64,000 bases of DNA. Source: Cerina litoralis (GTDB lineage: Bacteria > Bacteroidota > Bacteroidia > Flavobacteriales > Flavobacteriaceae). Numbering within the stretch: the first letter of the stretch is position 1; every line of letters begins with the position of its first letter. The stretch covers positions 1 through 64,000 of the forward strand of contig JAIRBC010000013.1 in the NCBI GenBank assembly GCA_022008415.1. The letters run 5' to 3'. The notes below the pieces were generated by a model. That model was given only the letters and a program-made list of their open reading frames with translations, was not told the origin of the DNA and ran no database searches. The translations under genes and the position numbers were made by a program. Of the stretch, positions 48,784 to 59,117 are shown in pieces.

Positions 48784-49667
48784 TACAGTTCGCTTCCACA
48801 GTTATAGCAGTAATCGGCATCGTCCCGGTGGCCTTCAAAAGAACAGTTAGGGCAAGACTGTGTATTGACGTGTACAAAATGTTGCTCCCCCAACTTGGGT
48901 TTTTTGGTTTCCTGTTTGCCGAATTCCATTGTAACGATTCCCGTAGGTACGGCAATAATGCCGTAACCTAAAAGCATAACTACTGTGGCAATCATTTGCC
49001 CCAAAATGGTCTGGGGAGCAATATCCCCATAACCAACCGTGGTCAAGGTTACAATGGTCCAGTAAATACTGGTGGGAATACTTGTAAAACCGGTATTTTG
49101 CACACTGCCTTCAATTAAATACATTAGCGTCCCCAGTATAACGGCCAGGATAAATACAACGTATAGAAAAACGGATATTTTGGCCCTGCTCGCTTTTAAA
49201 GCCCGTGTAAGCTGGGAGGCTTCCCCCAAAAATCGGACCAGTTTTAATATTCGAAAAACCCGTAACAATCTTAACGCCCTAAGTGCGAGCAATGCCTGGG
49301 AGCCGGCTAAAAGGTAAGAAAGATAAAGAGGGATTGTGGAAACAAAATCGATGATTCCATAAAAACTAAAAATATATTTGAAGGGTTTGCCGATGCAGAC
49401 TATCCTGGCGACGTACTCGATGGTAAAAAAAATGGTAATTATCCACTCCAGGGTCAACAAAATGCTATGGTACTTGACGTCTATTCCCTCAACACTTTCC
49501 AGCATTACCAAGATTACACTTATGATAATAATTATAAATAGGGAGATATCGAACCATTTTCCCATAGGGGTGTCCGCCTCGTAGATTATCTCATGAAGTC
49601 TTTCCTTCCAGTTAGAAGGTAGGTTGAGTCTTTTTTCCCAGTTTGAAGTCGCTTTTTTGTTTTTCAA
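48783..49667 (-). CDS. Voltage-gated-type potassium channel with C-terminal zinc ribbon
   Basis: 294 aa. Six membrane helices; S4-like helix with regularly spaced Arg (RALRLLRVFRILKLVRF), pore helix and K+ filter TTVGYGDIAP. After S6 a short tail carries CPNC...CYNC, a two-knuckle zinc ribbon, unusual for a bacterial Kv-type channel. Overlaps the nuclease stop by 4 bp (ATGA) and the miaA start by 1 bp. Confidence 0.93.
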   Translation of the reverse strand: MKNKKATSNWEKRLNLPSNWKERLHEIIYEADTPMGKWFDISLFIIIIISVILVMLESVEGIDVKYHSILLTLEWIITIFFTIEYVARIVCIGKPFKYIFSFYGIIDFVSTIPLYLSYLLAGSQALLALRALRLLRVFRILKLVRFLGEASQLTRALKASRAKISVFLYVVFILAVILGTLMYLIEGSVQNTGFTSIPTSIYWTIVTLTTVGYGDIAPQTILGQMIATVVMLLGYGIIAVPTGIVTMEFGKQETKKPKLGEQHFVHVNTQSCPNCSFEGHRDDADYCYNCGSEL

Positions 49668-51040
49668 AGCTTTTCCGGTTGTAGCTCCATAATTTTTAGA
49701 GCCTTGTTTTTCCTAAGATAGGTTAAAATAATGTGGATTGTATCGGCATCGCCTTCCATGGGTACTATAATGGATTCTAGAATGGCAAGGTTGTTAATTT
49801 GGTTGTTAAGGTCGTAAAAACCGTAGCCCTTTAATTTCCCATTCTTAATTAGTACGGCACTGTGTTCCCCAATTTCCCTGCCTTTATCCAGTAGCAACAA
49901 ATTTTTGTTGGCAAAGGAATATTTGTCCAAGGCATCTTCAACCCTTTGGTTGTAGCTAAAGGGGGGCTCTTTTAAATTGCACGTCCCGTTACATTTACCG
50001 TTGTAGAAGTGGGAACAATTGTCCGTTTTATCCGAAATTCCATTGATTTTATGGCACAATTGATATTCTTCCGTAATTTGAAGTAAAAAATTCTTGGTGC
50101 CTACCATACTGTTGAAGGTAGCCAAAGCGTTCGAATCCTTTTTCAAGGAACTGACAAATAGTGCCCTATAGCCTTCATGGTCAGTCGCGGTATAAATGGC
50201 ATGCGAGAATGATTTTCCCTTCTGGACTGGATTGTATTTGGGTCGGTTTCTTCTCAATTCCCCATTTTCCTTAAGTATGGCGACCAATTCACTTCCAGTG
50301 GTTTCGTAGGTAACCTTTTTGGTTTCTTTTTGGATTTTTCTTGCTTTTTTTCCATCATTCGTAAAATGTCGGTTGACACTTTTTTTTATATTGGTGCTTT
50401 TTCCCAAATAAATAATGTCACCCTCTTTATTGTGCATATAATATACTCCCGTATCGGAAGGGAGCTGCTTTACAATGTCTAACTGTCTAGGGGAGAGCTC
50501 CCCAAGTGTTTCTTCTTTTATAACGGTCTTAGTGATGGTTTTATCCTGGTCTTTTGAAAGCAATAGTTTAAACAATTTTAAGGTGGCCAAAGCATCGCCG
50601 TTGGCCCTATGGCGATTGTTGACCGGAATACCAAGGGAGCGAACGAGTTTGCCCAGGCTGTAGGATTCGGCCTCTGGAATAAGCCGTTTGGAAAGATCGA
50701 CGGTGCAGAGGGTTTTCCTTTCAAAATTATATCCCAAACGCCTAAATTCCGTTCTCAGGATCCGATAGTCGAATTGGGCGTTATGCGCTACAAGAACCGC
50801 ATCTTGGGTAATCTCCACGATACGCTTGGCCACCTCATAAAATTTTGGGGCCGACATAACCATTTGATTGTCGATCTTTGTAAGGTTCACAACAAAGGGC
50901 TGAATCTCCTTCTCAGGATTTACAAGACTAATAAATTGATCCACCACCTTATGCCCGTCAAACTTGTGTATTGCAATTTCGGTAATACCTTCTTCGTTGT
51001 ATTTTCCCCCTGTTGTTTCGATGTCCAGTATAGCGTACAT
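49664..51040 (-). CDS. DnaQ-like exonuclease fused to a GIY-YIG nuclease domain
   Basis: 458 aa. DEDDh exonuclease (1-170) with AILDIETTGG, HNAQFDYRIL and HRANGDALAT; GIY-YIG domain (about 195-280) with GVYYMHNKEGDIIYLGKS; then a Cys-containing UvrC/Cho-like tail (C...C pattern in CHKINGISDKTDNC and CNGTC). Known fusions of this design act in DNA repair or proofreading. First gene of the overlapping operon with channel, miaA and gntK. Confidence 0.93.
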   Translation of the reverse strand: MYAILDIETTGGKYNEEGITEIAIHKFDGHKVVDQFISLVNPEKEIQPFVVNLTKIDNQMVMSAPKFYEVAKRIVEITQDAVLVAHNAQFDYRILRTEFRRLGYNFERKTLCTVDLSKRLIPEAESYSLGKLVRSLGIPVNNRHRANGDALATLKLFKLLLSKDQDKTITKTVIKEETLGELSPRQLDIVKQLPSDTGVYYMHNKEGDIIYLGKSTNIKKSVNRHFTNDGKKARKIQKETKKVTYETTGSELVAILKENGELRRNRPKYNPVQKGKSFSHAIYTATDHEGYRALFVSSLKKDSNALATFNSMVGTKNFLLQITEEYQLCHKINGISDKTDNCSHFYNGKCNGTCNLKEPPFSYNQRVEDALDKYSFANKNLLLLDKGREIGEHSAVLIKNGKLKGYGFYDLNNQINNLAILESIIVPMEGDADTIHIILTYLRKNKALKIMELQPEKL

Positions 51041-51187
51041 GCAATTAATATATTGAATTCATTTTTATCGAGGCTCGTTGTCGTTTCCTACAAAGATAAG
51101 TATTCCGTTACTTCTTGTTGACCTGCACCTACCTTATCCAATTAATCTTTCCGGAAAGGGGGCCGGTTTGGAATCGGGGAGGGGACA

Positions 51188-51838
51188 CTATCTTCTCCCA
51201 AAAATTCGACTTCCGATCCGTACCATGTTGCTGCCTTCCTCGATGGCAATTTGGTAATCCCCGCTCATCCCCATGGATAGGATGGAGCATTCGGAAACTA
51301 CATTTTTTGTCTTGTCGAAAAGTGATTTTAAATTTTGGAATTCCTTCCTGATCTGATGGTCATCGTCCGTAAAGGTAGCCATCCCCATCAACCCCAACAC
51401 CCTTATATTTGAAAGTGTGCCGGATTTAATCGAAGTGATAATTTCACTTAATTCGGAAGCATCCAAGCCAAATTTCGATTCTTCTTCTGCGATATGAACT
51501 TGCAAGAGACAGTCTATATTTCTGTTGGCCTTTTTTGCTTGTTTATTAATTTCCTTTAGTAGCCTTAAACTGTCTACCCCGTGTATTAAAGACACGTAGG
51601 AAGCCATATATTTCACTTTGTTGCGCTGCACATGCCCGATCATATGCCAATTAATATCTTTTGGCAGGATTTCCCATTTTTCGGTCATTTCTTGGACCTT
51701 GTTCTCGCCAAATATGCGCTGACCGGCGTTATAGGCTTCCATAATGTCCGAAACGGGCTTGGTCTTGGATACCGCGACCAAAGTCACATGTTCCGGCAAA
51801 CTGTTCCTTATTCTGTTGAGATTTTCCGAAATAGACAT
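51188..51838 (-). CDS. YggS-family PLP-binding protein
   Basis: 216 aa. Alanine-racemase-like N-domain without the C-domain. PLP lysine in VAVSKTKP (Lys25), then GENKVQE, WHMIGHVQRNKVKY and SMGMSGDYQIAIEEGSNMVRIGSRIFG (phosphate-binding). Controls free PLP and amino-acid homeostasis; no catalytic activity is established for the family. 147 bp upstream of the nuclease operon on the same strand. Confidence 0.95.
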   Translation of the reverse strand: MSISENLNRIRNSLPEHVTLVAVSKTKPVSDIMEAYNAGQRIFGENKVQEMTEKWEILPKDINWHMIGHVQRNKVKYMASYVSLIHGVDSLRLLKEINKQAKKANRNIDCLLQVHIAEEESKFGLDASELSEIITSIKSGTLSNIRVLGLMGMATFTDDDHQIRKEFQNLKSLFDKTKNVVSECSILSMGMSGDYQIAIEEGSNMVRIGSRIFGRR

Positions 51839-52011
51839 GGTATGCTATTTGTTTGTTGTAGTGACGCAAGGCATTGTGTCTTTATTGTTTAGTGGTTATT
51901 TTTATAAGTTTCAGGTTTCAGGCTGATCTTTTGCTCATAAAACAACCAGGCATCTAGGCATTAGATTACGTGATTAATATTTCAATCACTAACCCACTAT
52001 CTAACTATCTA

Positions 52012-52896
52012 TTAAAGAAATCTAGCCGCAACCTTCCCGGCCTTTTTAGATTCGGAATAATCGTAGAACCCTTCCCCAGATTTGATACCCAATTTTCCAG
52101 CGGTTACCATATTTACCAGTAAGGGGCTGGGTGCGTATTTCGGGTTTTTAAAACCATTGTACATAACATTTAGTATGGACAGGCAAACGTCTAACCCAAT
52201 AAAATCTGCCAACTGTAACGGCCCCATAGGGTGTGCCATTCCCAATTTCATCACCGTGTCTATCTCTTGTACCCCGGCAACCCCGTTGTGCAAGGTTTCG
52301 ATGGCTTCATTTACCATGGGCATCAGAATGCGGTTGGCAACAAATCCGGGGTAGTCATTGACTTCCGTGGGTACCTTCCCTAAGTTTTTGGAAAGTTCCA
52401 TAATAGTGCCGGTTGTTTTATCGGAAGTGTTGTAACCCCGTATAACTTCTACCAAGGGCATCAAGGGGACCGGATTCATAAAATGCATTCCGATTACCTT
52501 GTCGGGACGTTGCGTGGCCCCGGCTATACGGGTTATGGAAATGGAAGAGGTATTGGTAGCCAAAATGGTGTCTCGTGGACAACCCAGATCTAGCTCTTCA
52601 AAAATTTTTAACTTTAGATCTATATCCTCCACCGCTGCCTCAACGACTAAACCTACCTCCCTGACCCCCTCGGAAATTGTCGTAAAAGTGGTGATGTTAT
52701 GCAAGGCTTCCTCTTTATCCCGGGCCGTAATCTTTTCCTTGGCCAACATCCGGTCTAGATTTTTGGTTATCGTGGCCAATCCATTGTCCAGAGAGGACTG
52801 GGAAATATCTATAAGGTTGACTTTGTATCCGTTCTGGGCAAAGACATGGGCAATTCCATTGCCCATTGTTCCTGCCCCTATGACCGCTATTCGCAT
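52012..52896 (-). CDS. 3-hydroxybutyryl-CoA dehydrogenase
   Basis: 294 aa from the ATG at 52896, where the Rossmann motif MRIAVIGAGTMGNGIAH begins. The longer frame to 52977 reads through a REP-like palindrome (encoding DSRLRGN) and is spurious. GMHFMNPVPLMPLVEVI and PGFVANRILMPMVNEAI are family motifs. Oxidises/reduces 3-hydroxyacyl-CoA with NAD(P); role in fatty-acid or butanoate metabolism. Confidence 0.94.
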   Translation of the reverse strand: MRIAVIGAGTMGNGIAHVFAQNGYKVNLIDISQSSLDNGLATITKNLDRMLAKEKITARDKEEALHNITTFTTISEGVREVGLVVEAAVEDIDLKLKIFEELDLGCPRDTILATNTSSISITRIAGATQRPDKVIGMHFMNPVPLMPLVEVIRGYNTSDKTTGTIMELSKNLGKVPTEVNDYPGFVANRILMPMVNEAIETLHNGVAGVQEIDTVMKLGMAHPMGPLQLADFIGLDVCLSILNVMYNGFKNPKYAPSPLLVNMVTAGKLGIKSGEGFYDYSESKKAGKVAARFL

Positions 52897-52914
52897 ATTT
52901 TGCTTTTTTTGCCT

Positions 52915-52934
52915 ATTCCCGCGAAGACGGGAAT
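52915..52934. repeat. REP-like palindrome
   Basis: ATTCCCG / CGGGAAT with loop CGAAGA. The same core, followed by ATCT, recurs at 63015-63034, so it is a dispersed element in this genome. Confidence 0.85.
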
Positions 52935-53059
52935 CTGTTCGTTGTTTGTTTGTTGCAGGTTTCAAATGCAGACGCAATACTTGCCTCTCTACAACCGTAA
53001 CCGTTAAACTGCATTTCTAAATTTGTCCTGGCTTGTGTTTCTGACAACTTGTTTCTTTT

Positions 53060-54019
53060 TTAAAACGACTCTATTACCTTCAATGCCACCCTTAAGGCGT
53101 TGGTCCCCTGTTTAAGGGATACTACGGGAACAGAATCGTTCACAATGGCATCCGCAAAGGTTTCCAGTTCATCCAGAATAGCATTGTTGGTCGCAATATC
53201 GGGATTTTCGAAATAGATTTGTTTTTTGATCCCTTCCGCATTTTGAAGTATCATATCAAATTCCCCAGGTTGTTCGGGAGCGTCCTTCATCTTGACAACT
53301 TCAACTTTTTTCTCCAAGAAATCGACCGAGATATAGGCATCCCGCTGAAAAAATCGGGATTTTCTCATGTTTTTTAAAGAAATCCTGCTGGCGGTTAGGT
53401 TGGCCACGCATCCATTCTCAAATTCGATCCGCGCGTTGGCAATGTCGGGAGAATTGCTAATAACTGCAACCCCACTAGCGTGAATTTCCTTTACTTCCGA
53501 AGCCACCACGCTAAGGATAGCATCGATGTCGTGAATCATCAGGTCCAGCACTACCGGTACATCGGTACCCCTAGGATTGAATTCCGCCAATCGATGGGCC
53601 TCGATGAACATTGGGTTGCAAATCTTGTCCTTTACCGACATAAAGGCCGGATTAAATCGCTCTACATGCCCAACCTGTCCCTTTACCTTGTATTCTTTCT
53701 CGAGCGCCAGCAATTCGTCGGCCTCTTCCAAAGTATGTGTGATAGGTTTTTCGATAAAGATGTGTTTCCCTTTTTCCATGGCCTTCTTGGCGCATTCAAA
53801 ATGGGATAGGGTAGGGGTTACAATATCGACGACATCCACCAAATCCATCAATTTGCCCAGATTGTCAAAATAGGTATATCCAAATTCCTCCGCGACCCTC
53901 TTTCCGTTCATGGCATCTGGGTCGTAAAATCCGATCAGTTCGTATTTATCGGATTGGTTCAGCAGGCGTAGGTGTATTTTTCCCAAATGGCCCGCTCCCA
54001 AGACTCCTACTTTGAGCAT
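53060..54019 (-). CDS. Gfo/Idh/MocA-family oxidoreductase
   Basis: 319 aa. N-terminal NAD(P) fold with GVLGAGHLGKIHLRLL, then KHIFIEKPITHTLEEADEL, the EKP motif of the family, and the C-terminal alpha/beta domain (DLMIHDIDAIL). It acts on a sugar or polyol-like substrate; specificity unknown. 163 bp upstream of the dehydrogenase gene on the same strand. Confidence 0.92.
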   Translation of the reverse strand: MLKVGVLGAGHLGKIHLRLLNQSDKYELIGFYDPDAMNGKRVAEEFGYTYFDNLGKLMDLVDVVDIVTPTLSHFECAKKAMEKGKHIFIEKPITHTLEEADELLALEKEYKVKGQVGHVERFNPAFMSVKDKICNPMFIEAHRLAEFNPRGTDVPVVLDLMIHDIDAILSVVASEVKEIHASGVAVISNSPDIANARIEFENGCVANLTASRISLKNMRKSRFFQRDAYISVDFLEKKVEVVKMKDAPEQPGEFDMILQNAEGIKKQIYFENPDIATNNAILDELETFADAIVNDSVPVVSLKQGTNALRVALKVIESF

Positions 54020-54528
54020 AGTTTTATGGGTGTTGTTCGTTAGTTTATCACTTAAATTTTAAGATAACAGTTTTGATTTCCCTATTTTCCTAAAAGTTAT
54101 TGAGTTATTCAAATATCAGGATTATTGCCTAGATAGCATTATAACCCAGTTACCATTCAATATTTTAACCTTGCGTCAATGCCGAGAGCTGTCGCTATCC
54201 TGCATATTAATTTTAGACCTAAGATTCATCAAAAATAGGCATAGTTTATAAGTTTATCGAATCCGATATTTAAAAGTTTTGTTATTTTGTTTGAAAAGTT
54301 GCTTCCCCATTATACCAATTTACGGACCCCTATTTAGTCCTTGATCTTTTTTCCTAATTCTTTTTTGCAATTTTTGAACTGCTACTCGATTTTACCGCTC
54401 GAGCTTAAACTATGATGGTGCCTATCAACAAAAGCAGTACTTTCGTTGTTGATTACTTTATAGGGGAGGGTTTTTATCTTTTTATGACAGTTCCTATCTT
54501 AGCGATCAAACGGCTACAAATCCAATTT
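54020..54528. other. Intergenic region upstream of parE (509 bp)
   Basis: No gene seen. An in-frame extension of parE to 54412 is not conserved. Weak -7 candidates (TATCTTTT near 54476, TATCTTAG near 54495) could serve parE. No strong palindrome or RNA motif noticed. Confidence 0.45.
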
Positions 54529-56391
54529 ATGAAAGAAAACACCCAATATACCGAAGATAACATCCGATCGTTGGACTGGAAGGAGCACATAAGGCTTCGT
54601 CCGGGCATGTACATCGGAAAACTTGGCGATGGATCCTCGGCAGATGATGGCATCTATATTCTCCTAAAAGAGATAATAGATAACTGCATCGATGAATTTG
54701 TAATGGGTGCAGGTAAGACGATTGATATATCCATTAAGGACAATATAGTTAGCGTTCGTGACTATGGAAGGGGAATTCCCTTGGGGAAAGTGGTAGACGT
54801 GGTTTCCAAGATGAATACGGGGGGTAAATACGACACCCGGGCCTTTAAAAAGGCGGTCGGCTTAAATGGGGTGGGTACCAAGGCGGTCAACGCACTTTCC
54901 AGTTTTTTTAAAGTAGAGTCCTCAAGGGATTCCCAGTTAAAGGTGGCCCAATTTGCACAAGGCAATCTTGAACTGGAGGAGGGGCCATCGGAAACCTCTA
55001 AAAGAAAGGGTACCAAGGTGTCATTTACCCCGGACGAGACTATCTTTAAGAAATACAAATACCGCAATGAGTATATAGAGCGGATGCTCAAATATTATGT
55101 TTATCTCAATCCCGGACTCACCATCATTTTTAACGGGGAAAAATATCATTCGGAAAATGGGCTTAAGGATTTGCTGGAAGATAATAACAACCCCGAGGAT
55201 TTGCTGTATCCGATTATTCATTTAAAAGGGGAAGACATAGAAGTGGCGCTTACCCATAGTAAAACCCAATACAACGAGGAATACCATTCCTTTGTAAACG
55301 GACAGTATACCACCCAGGGAGGTACCCACCAATCCGCTTTTAGGGAAGCGCTTGCCAGGACGATCCGCGATTTTTACGGCAAGAACTATGAGGCCTCCGA
55401 CATCCGAAAATCTATTATCTCGGCCATCTCAATAAAAGTGATGGAACCCGTGTTCGAAAGTCAGACCAAGACCAAATTGGGTTCTACCGATATGGGGGGC
55501 AATTTCCCCACGGTAAGGACCTATGTCAATGATTTTATTGGTAAATATCTGGACAATTACCTTCACAAAAACCCAGAGACCGCGGAGCTGATGCAGCGAA
55601 AGATCGTACAGGCCGAACGGGAGCGAAAGGAGCTGTCCGGCATTCGTAAATTGGCGCGGGATAGAGCCAAAAAGGCCAGTCTTCACAACAAGAAGTTGAG
55701 GGATTGTAGAGTGCATCTGGGCGACATGAAGAACGAACGGCGTTTGGATTCCACGCTCTTTATCACCGAGGGGGATTCGGCTTCGGGATCAATTACAAAA
55801 TCTAGGGACGTTAATACCCAAGCGGTTTTTAGCCTCCGGGGCAAACCATTGAACTCTTATGGCATGTCTAAAAAAATAGTTTACGAGAACGAGGAGTTCA
55901 ACCTGCTCCAAGCAGCGTTGAACATTGAGGAATCTATTGAGGATTTGCGCTATAACAATATCGTGATCGCAACGGATGCCGATGTGGACGGTATGCACAT
56001 AAGGTTGTTGCTTATCACTTTTTTCCTTCAGTTTTTCCCGGAGCTGATCAAGGAAAACCATTTGTATATTCTTCAAACACCATTATTTAGGGTAAGGAAT
56101 AAGAAAGAAACCATTTACTGTTATAGCCCCGAAGAAAAGTTGGAGGCCATTGAAAAGCTCTCCGGCAAACCCGAACTTACCCGATTTAAGGGATTGGGTG
56201 AAATTTCCCCGGACGAGTTTAGACACTTTATTGGGGGTGATATTCGATTGGAGCCCGTAATGTTGGATAAATCCATGTCTATTGAGCAATTATTGGAATT
56301 CTATATGGGTAAAAACACTCCTGATCGCCAAAAATTCATAATAAATAATCTTAAAGTAGAACTAGACTTAGTCGAAGAAAACCAATTATGA
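54529..56391 (+). CDS. parE: DNA topoisomerase IV subunit B (ParE)
   Basis: 620 aa from the ATG at 54529, which gives the flavobacterial N-terminus before [28 protein letters not shown] ATPase domain ([21 protein letters not shown]), transducer, and TOPRIM domain ([14 protein letters not shown]). With ParC it decatenates daughter chromosomes. ParC follows after 33 bp, one operon. Confidence 0.96.
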   Translation: MKENTQYTEDNIRSLDWKEHIRLRPGMYIGKLGDGSSADDGIYILLKEIIDNCIDEFVMGAGKTIDISIKDNIVSVRDYGRGIPLGKVVDVVSKMNTGGKYDTRAFKKAVGLNGVGTKAVNALSSFFKVESSRDSQLKVAQFAQGNLELEEGPSETSKRKGTKVSFTPDETIFKKYKYRNEYIERMLKYYVYLNPGLTIIFNGEKYHSENGLKDLLEDNNNPEDLLYPIIHLKGEDIEVALTHSKTQYNEEYHSFVNGQYTTQGGTHQSAFREALARTIRDFYGKNYEASDIRKSIISAISIKVMEPVFESQTKTKLGSTDMGGNFPTVRTYVNDFIGKYLDNYLHKNPETAELMQRKIVQAERERKELSGIRKLARDRAKKASLHNKKLRDCRVHLGDMKNERRLDSTLFITEGDSASGSITKSRDVNTQAVFSLRGKPLNSYGMSKKIVYENEEFNLLQAALNIEESIEDLRYNNIVIATDADVDGMHIRLLLITFFLQFFPELIKENHLYILQTPLFRVRNKKETIYCYSPEEKLEAIEKLSGKPELTRFKGLGEISPDEFRHFIGGDIRLEPVMLDKSMSIEQLLEFYMGKNTPDRQKFIINNLKVELDLVEENQL

Positions 56392-56424
56392 ACCAACCTA
56401 TTGCAAATATTTCTTTGAGTATTT

Positions 56425-59097
56425 ATGGAAGAGAATGACGATGTAAGCGAAACACCAAATACCCACGACCAAACAAACGACCAGATTAGTGCGGATGATT
56501 CCCAAGAAGCCCTAACCAAGGTTACGGGGATGTACAAGGATTGGTTCTTGGACTATGCTTCCTATGTAATTCTGGAACGGGCCGTCCCGGCTATCGAGGA
56601 CGGTTTTAAACCCGTGCAGCGGCGCATAATGCATGCGCTAAAGGAATTAGATGATGGCCGGTATAACAAGGTGGCAAACGTGGTTGGGCACACGATGCAA
56701 TATCACCCCCATGGGGATGCCAGTATTGCGGATGCCATGGTACAATTGGGCCAGAAAGATATCCTGATAGACACCCAGGGTAACTGGGGAAATATACTGA
56801 CCGGGGATGGGGCAGCGGCTTCCCGATACATCGAAGCCCGGTTGTCCAAATTTGCATTGGAGGTGGTTTTTTCGCCCAAGATTACCGAATGGCAACTATC
56901 CTATGACGGTAGAAAAAAAGAACCCGTAAACCTGCCGGTAAAATTCCCATTGCTGTTGGCACAAGGAGCCGAAGGAATTGCAGTGGGGTTGTCCACAAAG
57001 ATTCTGCCGCACAACTTTAACGAACTTATAGACGCCTCCATAAAGCACTTAAAGGGGCAGCGATTTAATTTGTTTCCCGATTTTCCCACTGCTGGAATCA
57101 TAGACGTAGGCAATTATAACGACGGACTACGCGGAGGAAAGATCCGGGTCAGGGCGCGAATCTCTCATTTTGATAAAAACACACTGGTTATCAATGAGAT
57201 ACCTTACGGAACAAATACTTCTACTTTAATAGATTCTATTCTTAAAGCCAACGATAAAGGGAAGATCAAAATTAAGAAAATCGAAGATAATACGGCTGCG
57301 GAGGTCGAAATATTGGTCCATCTACCCTCTGGGATTTCACCGGACAAGACCATTGACGCGTTATATGCATTTACGGCATGCGAGTCCTCCATTTCCCCAT
57401 TGGGTTGTATCATAGAGGACAACAAGCCGATTTTCATCGGGGTGACCGAGATGTTACAGCGCTCGACGGATTATACCGTGGAGCTGTTGCAGGCCGAATT
57501 GAAAATCCAGTTGGGCGAACTCGAGGAGCAATGGCATTTTGCTTCGCTGGAACGGATATTTATAGAAAACAGAATCTACCGGGACATCGAAGAGGAGGAA
57601 ACTTGGGAAGGGGTGATTTTAGCCATCGACAAGGGGCTAAAACCGTTTACCGCACATCTTAAACGGGCGGTTACCGAGGAGGATATCGTTCGTCTTACCG
57701 AAATTCGCATCAAGCGTATCTCTAAATTTGATTTGGACAAGGCGCAGCAGCATTTGGATAATTTGGAAGAAAAAATAGCCGAGGTTAAGCATAATTTGGC
57801 CCATTTGACGGAATTTGCCATCAACTATTTTAAAGGTCTGAAGGAAAGATACGGAAAAGGAAGGGAGCGAAAGTCCGAGATCAAGATTTTTGATGATATA
57901 GAAGCCACCAAAGTGGTGATTAGAAATACCAAGCTCTACGTAAATCGCGAAGAGGGTTTTGTTGGTACTTCCTTAAAACGGGACGAGTATGTAACCGATT
58001 GCAGCGACATCGATGATATTATCGTATTTACCAAGAATGGTCAAATGACGGTTACCAAGGTAGATTCAAAAACTTTTGTGGGCAAGGGCATTATCCATGT
58101 CGCCGTGTTCAAGAAAAAGGATAAAAGGACCATTTACAACATGATCTATAAGGATGGCAAGGGAGGACCTAGCTATGTAAAACGGTTTAATGTTTCTGGG
58201 GTTACCCGTGATAAACCCTACGACCTTACGAATGGCAAAGCGGGGTCCGATGTGCTTTATTTTTCGGCCAATCCAAATGGGGAAGCGGAGGTAGTGACCA
58301 TACTCCTGCGTCAGGTTGGCAGTGTTAAAAAATTAAAATGGGATTTGGATTTTGCCGATGTGCTTATCAAGGGCAGGGCCTCCAAAGGAAATATTGTGAC
58401 CAAATACTCCGTTAAGCGCATAGAACTAAAGGAAAAAGGGGTTTCTACACTCAAACCCAGAAAAATCTGGTTCGACGATATTGTACAGCGATTGAATGTG
58501 GACGGGAGGGGAGAATTACTTGGTGAATTTAAGGGAGACGACCTTTTGCTTGTTGCGACACAAAGAGGAACGGTAAAGACAATTGCCCCTGATCTTTCGG
58601 TTCGGTTTGATGCGGATATGATCGTTCTGGAAAAATGGAACCCGGATAAACCACTGTCTGCAATTTATTACGAAGGTGAAAAGGAACGCTATTATATAAA
58701 ACGGTTTTTGATCGAAAACGAAAGCAAGGAAGAGGTAATTATTTCCGAACATCCCAAATCGGTATTGGAACTTGTTTCAACGGACTGGAGACCTGTGGTA
58801 GAACTGGAGTTTGTAAAACGGAGGGGTAAGGAAGCAAAGCCCAACCAGACGGTTAACTTGGAGGAATTCATTTCTGTCAAGGGAATAAAGGCAATGGGCA
58901 ATCAGTTGACGTCGGATAAACTCAAAAGTGTAAACGCCCTTGACCCATTGCCCTACGAGGAGCCCGAAGTTCATGAAACCGAGGATATCGAAGTGATCGA
59001 TGAGGAAGACGTAATCCCCGATGATAAAAGACCGACCGACAAAAAGGAAAAATCCGATGATAAAAAAGGAGATTCCGATCAGCCGACGTTGTTTTGA
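56425..59097 (+). CDS. parC: DNA topoisomerase IV subunit A (ParC)
   Basis: 890 aa. Catalytic Tyr135 in AAASRYIEARL; winged-helix segment with FKPVQRRIMHAL and YHPHGDASIADAM; coiled coil; beta-pinwheel C-terminal domain (from about 500) and an acidic, Lys-rich tail. Organisation with parE, and the absence of a GyrA-box I can see, favour ParC over GyrA. Essential cytoplasmic enzyme. Confidence 0.95.
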   Translation: MEENDDVSETPNTHDQTNDQISADDSQEALTKVTGMYKDWFLDYASYVILERAVPAIEDGFKPVQRRIMHALKELDDGRYNKVANVVGHTMQYHPHGDASIADAMVQLGQKDILIDTQGNWGNILTGDGAAASRYIEARLSKFALEVVFSPKITEWQLSYDGRKKEPVNLPVKFPLLLAQGAEGIAVGLSTKILPHNFNELIDASIKHLKGQRFNLFPDFPTAGIIDVGNYNDGLRGGKIRVRARISHFDKNTLVINEIPYGTNTSTLIDSILKANDKGKIKIKKIEDNTAAEVEILVHLPSGISPDKTIDALYAFTACESSISPLGCIIEDNKPIFIGVTEMLQRSTDYTVELLQAELKIQLGELEEQWHFASLERIFIENRIYRDIEEEETWEGVILAIDKGLKPFTAHLKRAVTEEDIVRLTEIRIKRISKFDLDKAQQHLDNLEEKIAEVKHNLAHLTEFAINYFKGLKERYGKGRERKSEIKIFDDIEATKVVIRNTKLYVNREEGFVGTSLKRDEYVTDCSDIDDIIVFTKNGQMTVTKVDSKTFVGKGIIHVAVFKKKDKRTIYNMIYKDGKGGPSYVKRFNVSGVTRDKPYDLTNGKAGSDVLYFSANPNGEAEVVTILLRQVGSVKKLKWDLDFADVLIKGRASKGNIVTKYSVKRIELKEKGVSTLKPRKIWFDDIVQRLNVDGRGELLGEFKGDDLLLVATQRGTVKTIAPDLSVRFDADMIVLEKWNPDKPLSAIYYEGEKERYYIKRFLIENESKEEVIISEHPKSVLELVSTDWRPVVELEFVKRRGKEAKPNQTVNLEEFISVKGIKAMGNQLTSDKLKSVNALDPLPYEEPEVHETEDIEVIDEEDVIPDDKRPTDKKEKSDDKKGDSDQPTLF

Positions 59098-59117
59098 TAA
59101 CCAAACTATTTTATAGG

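Noticed and set aside
54412-54528. N-terminal extension of parE
   Set aside because: Not like ParE N-termini; the conserved sequence begins at 54529.
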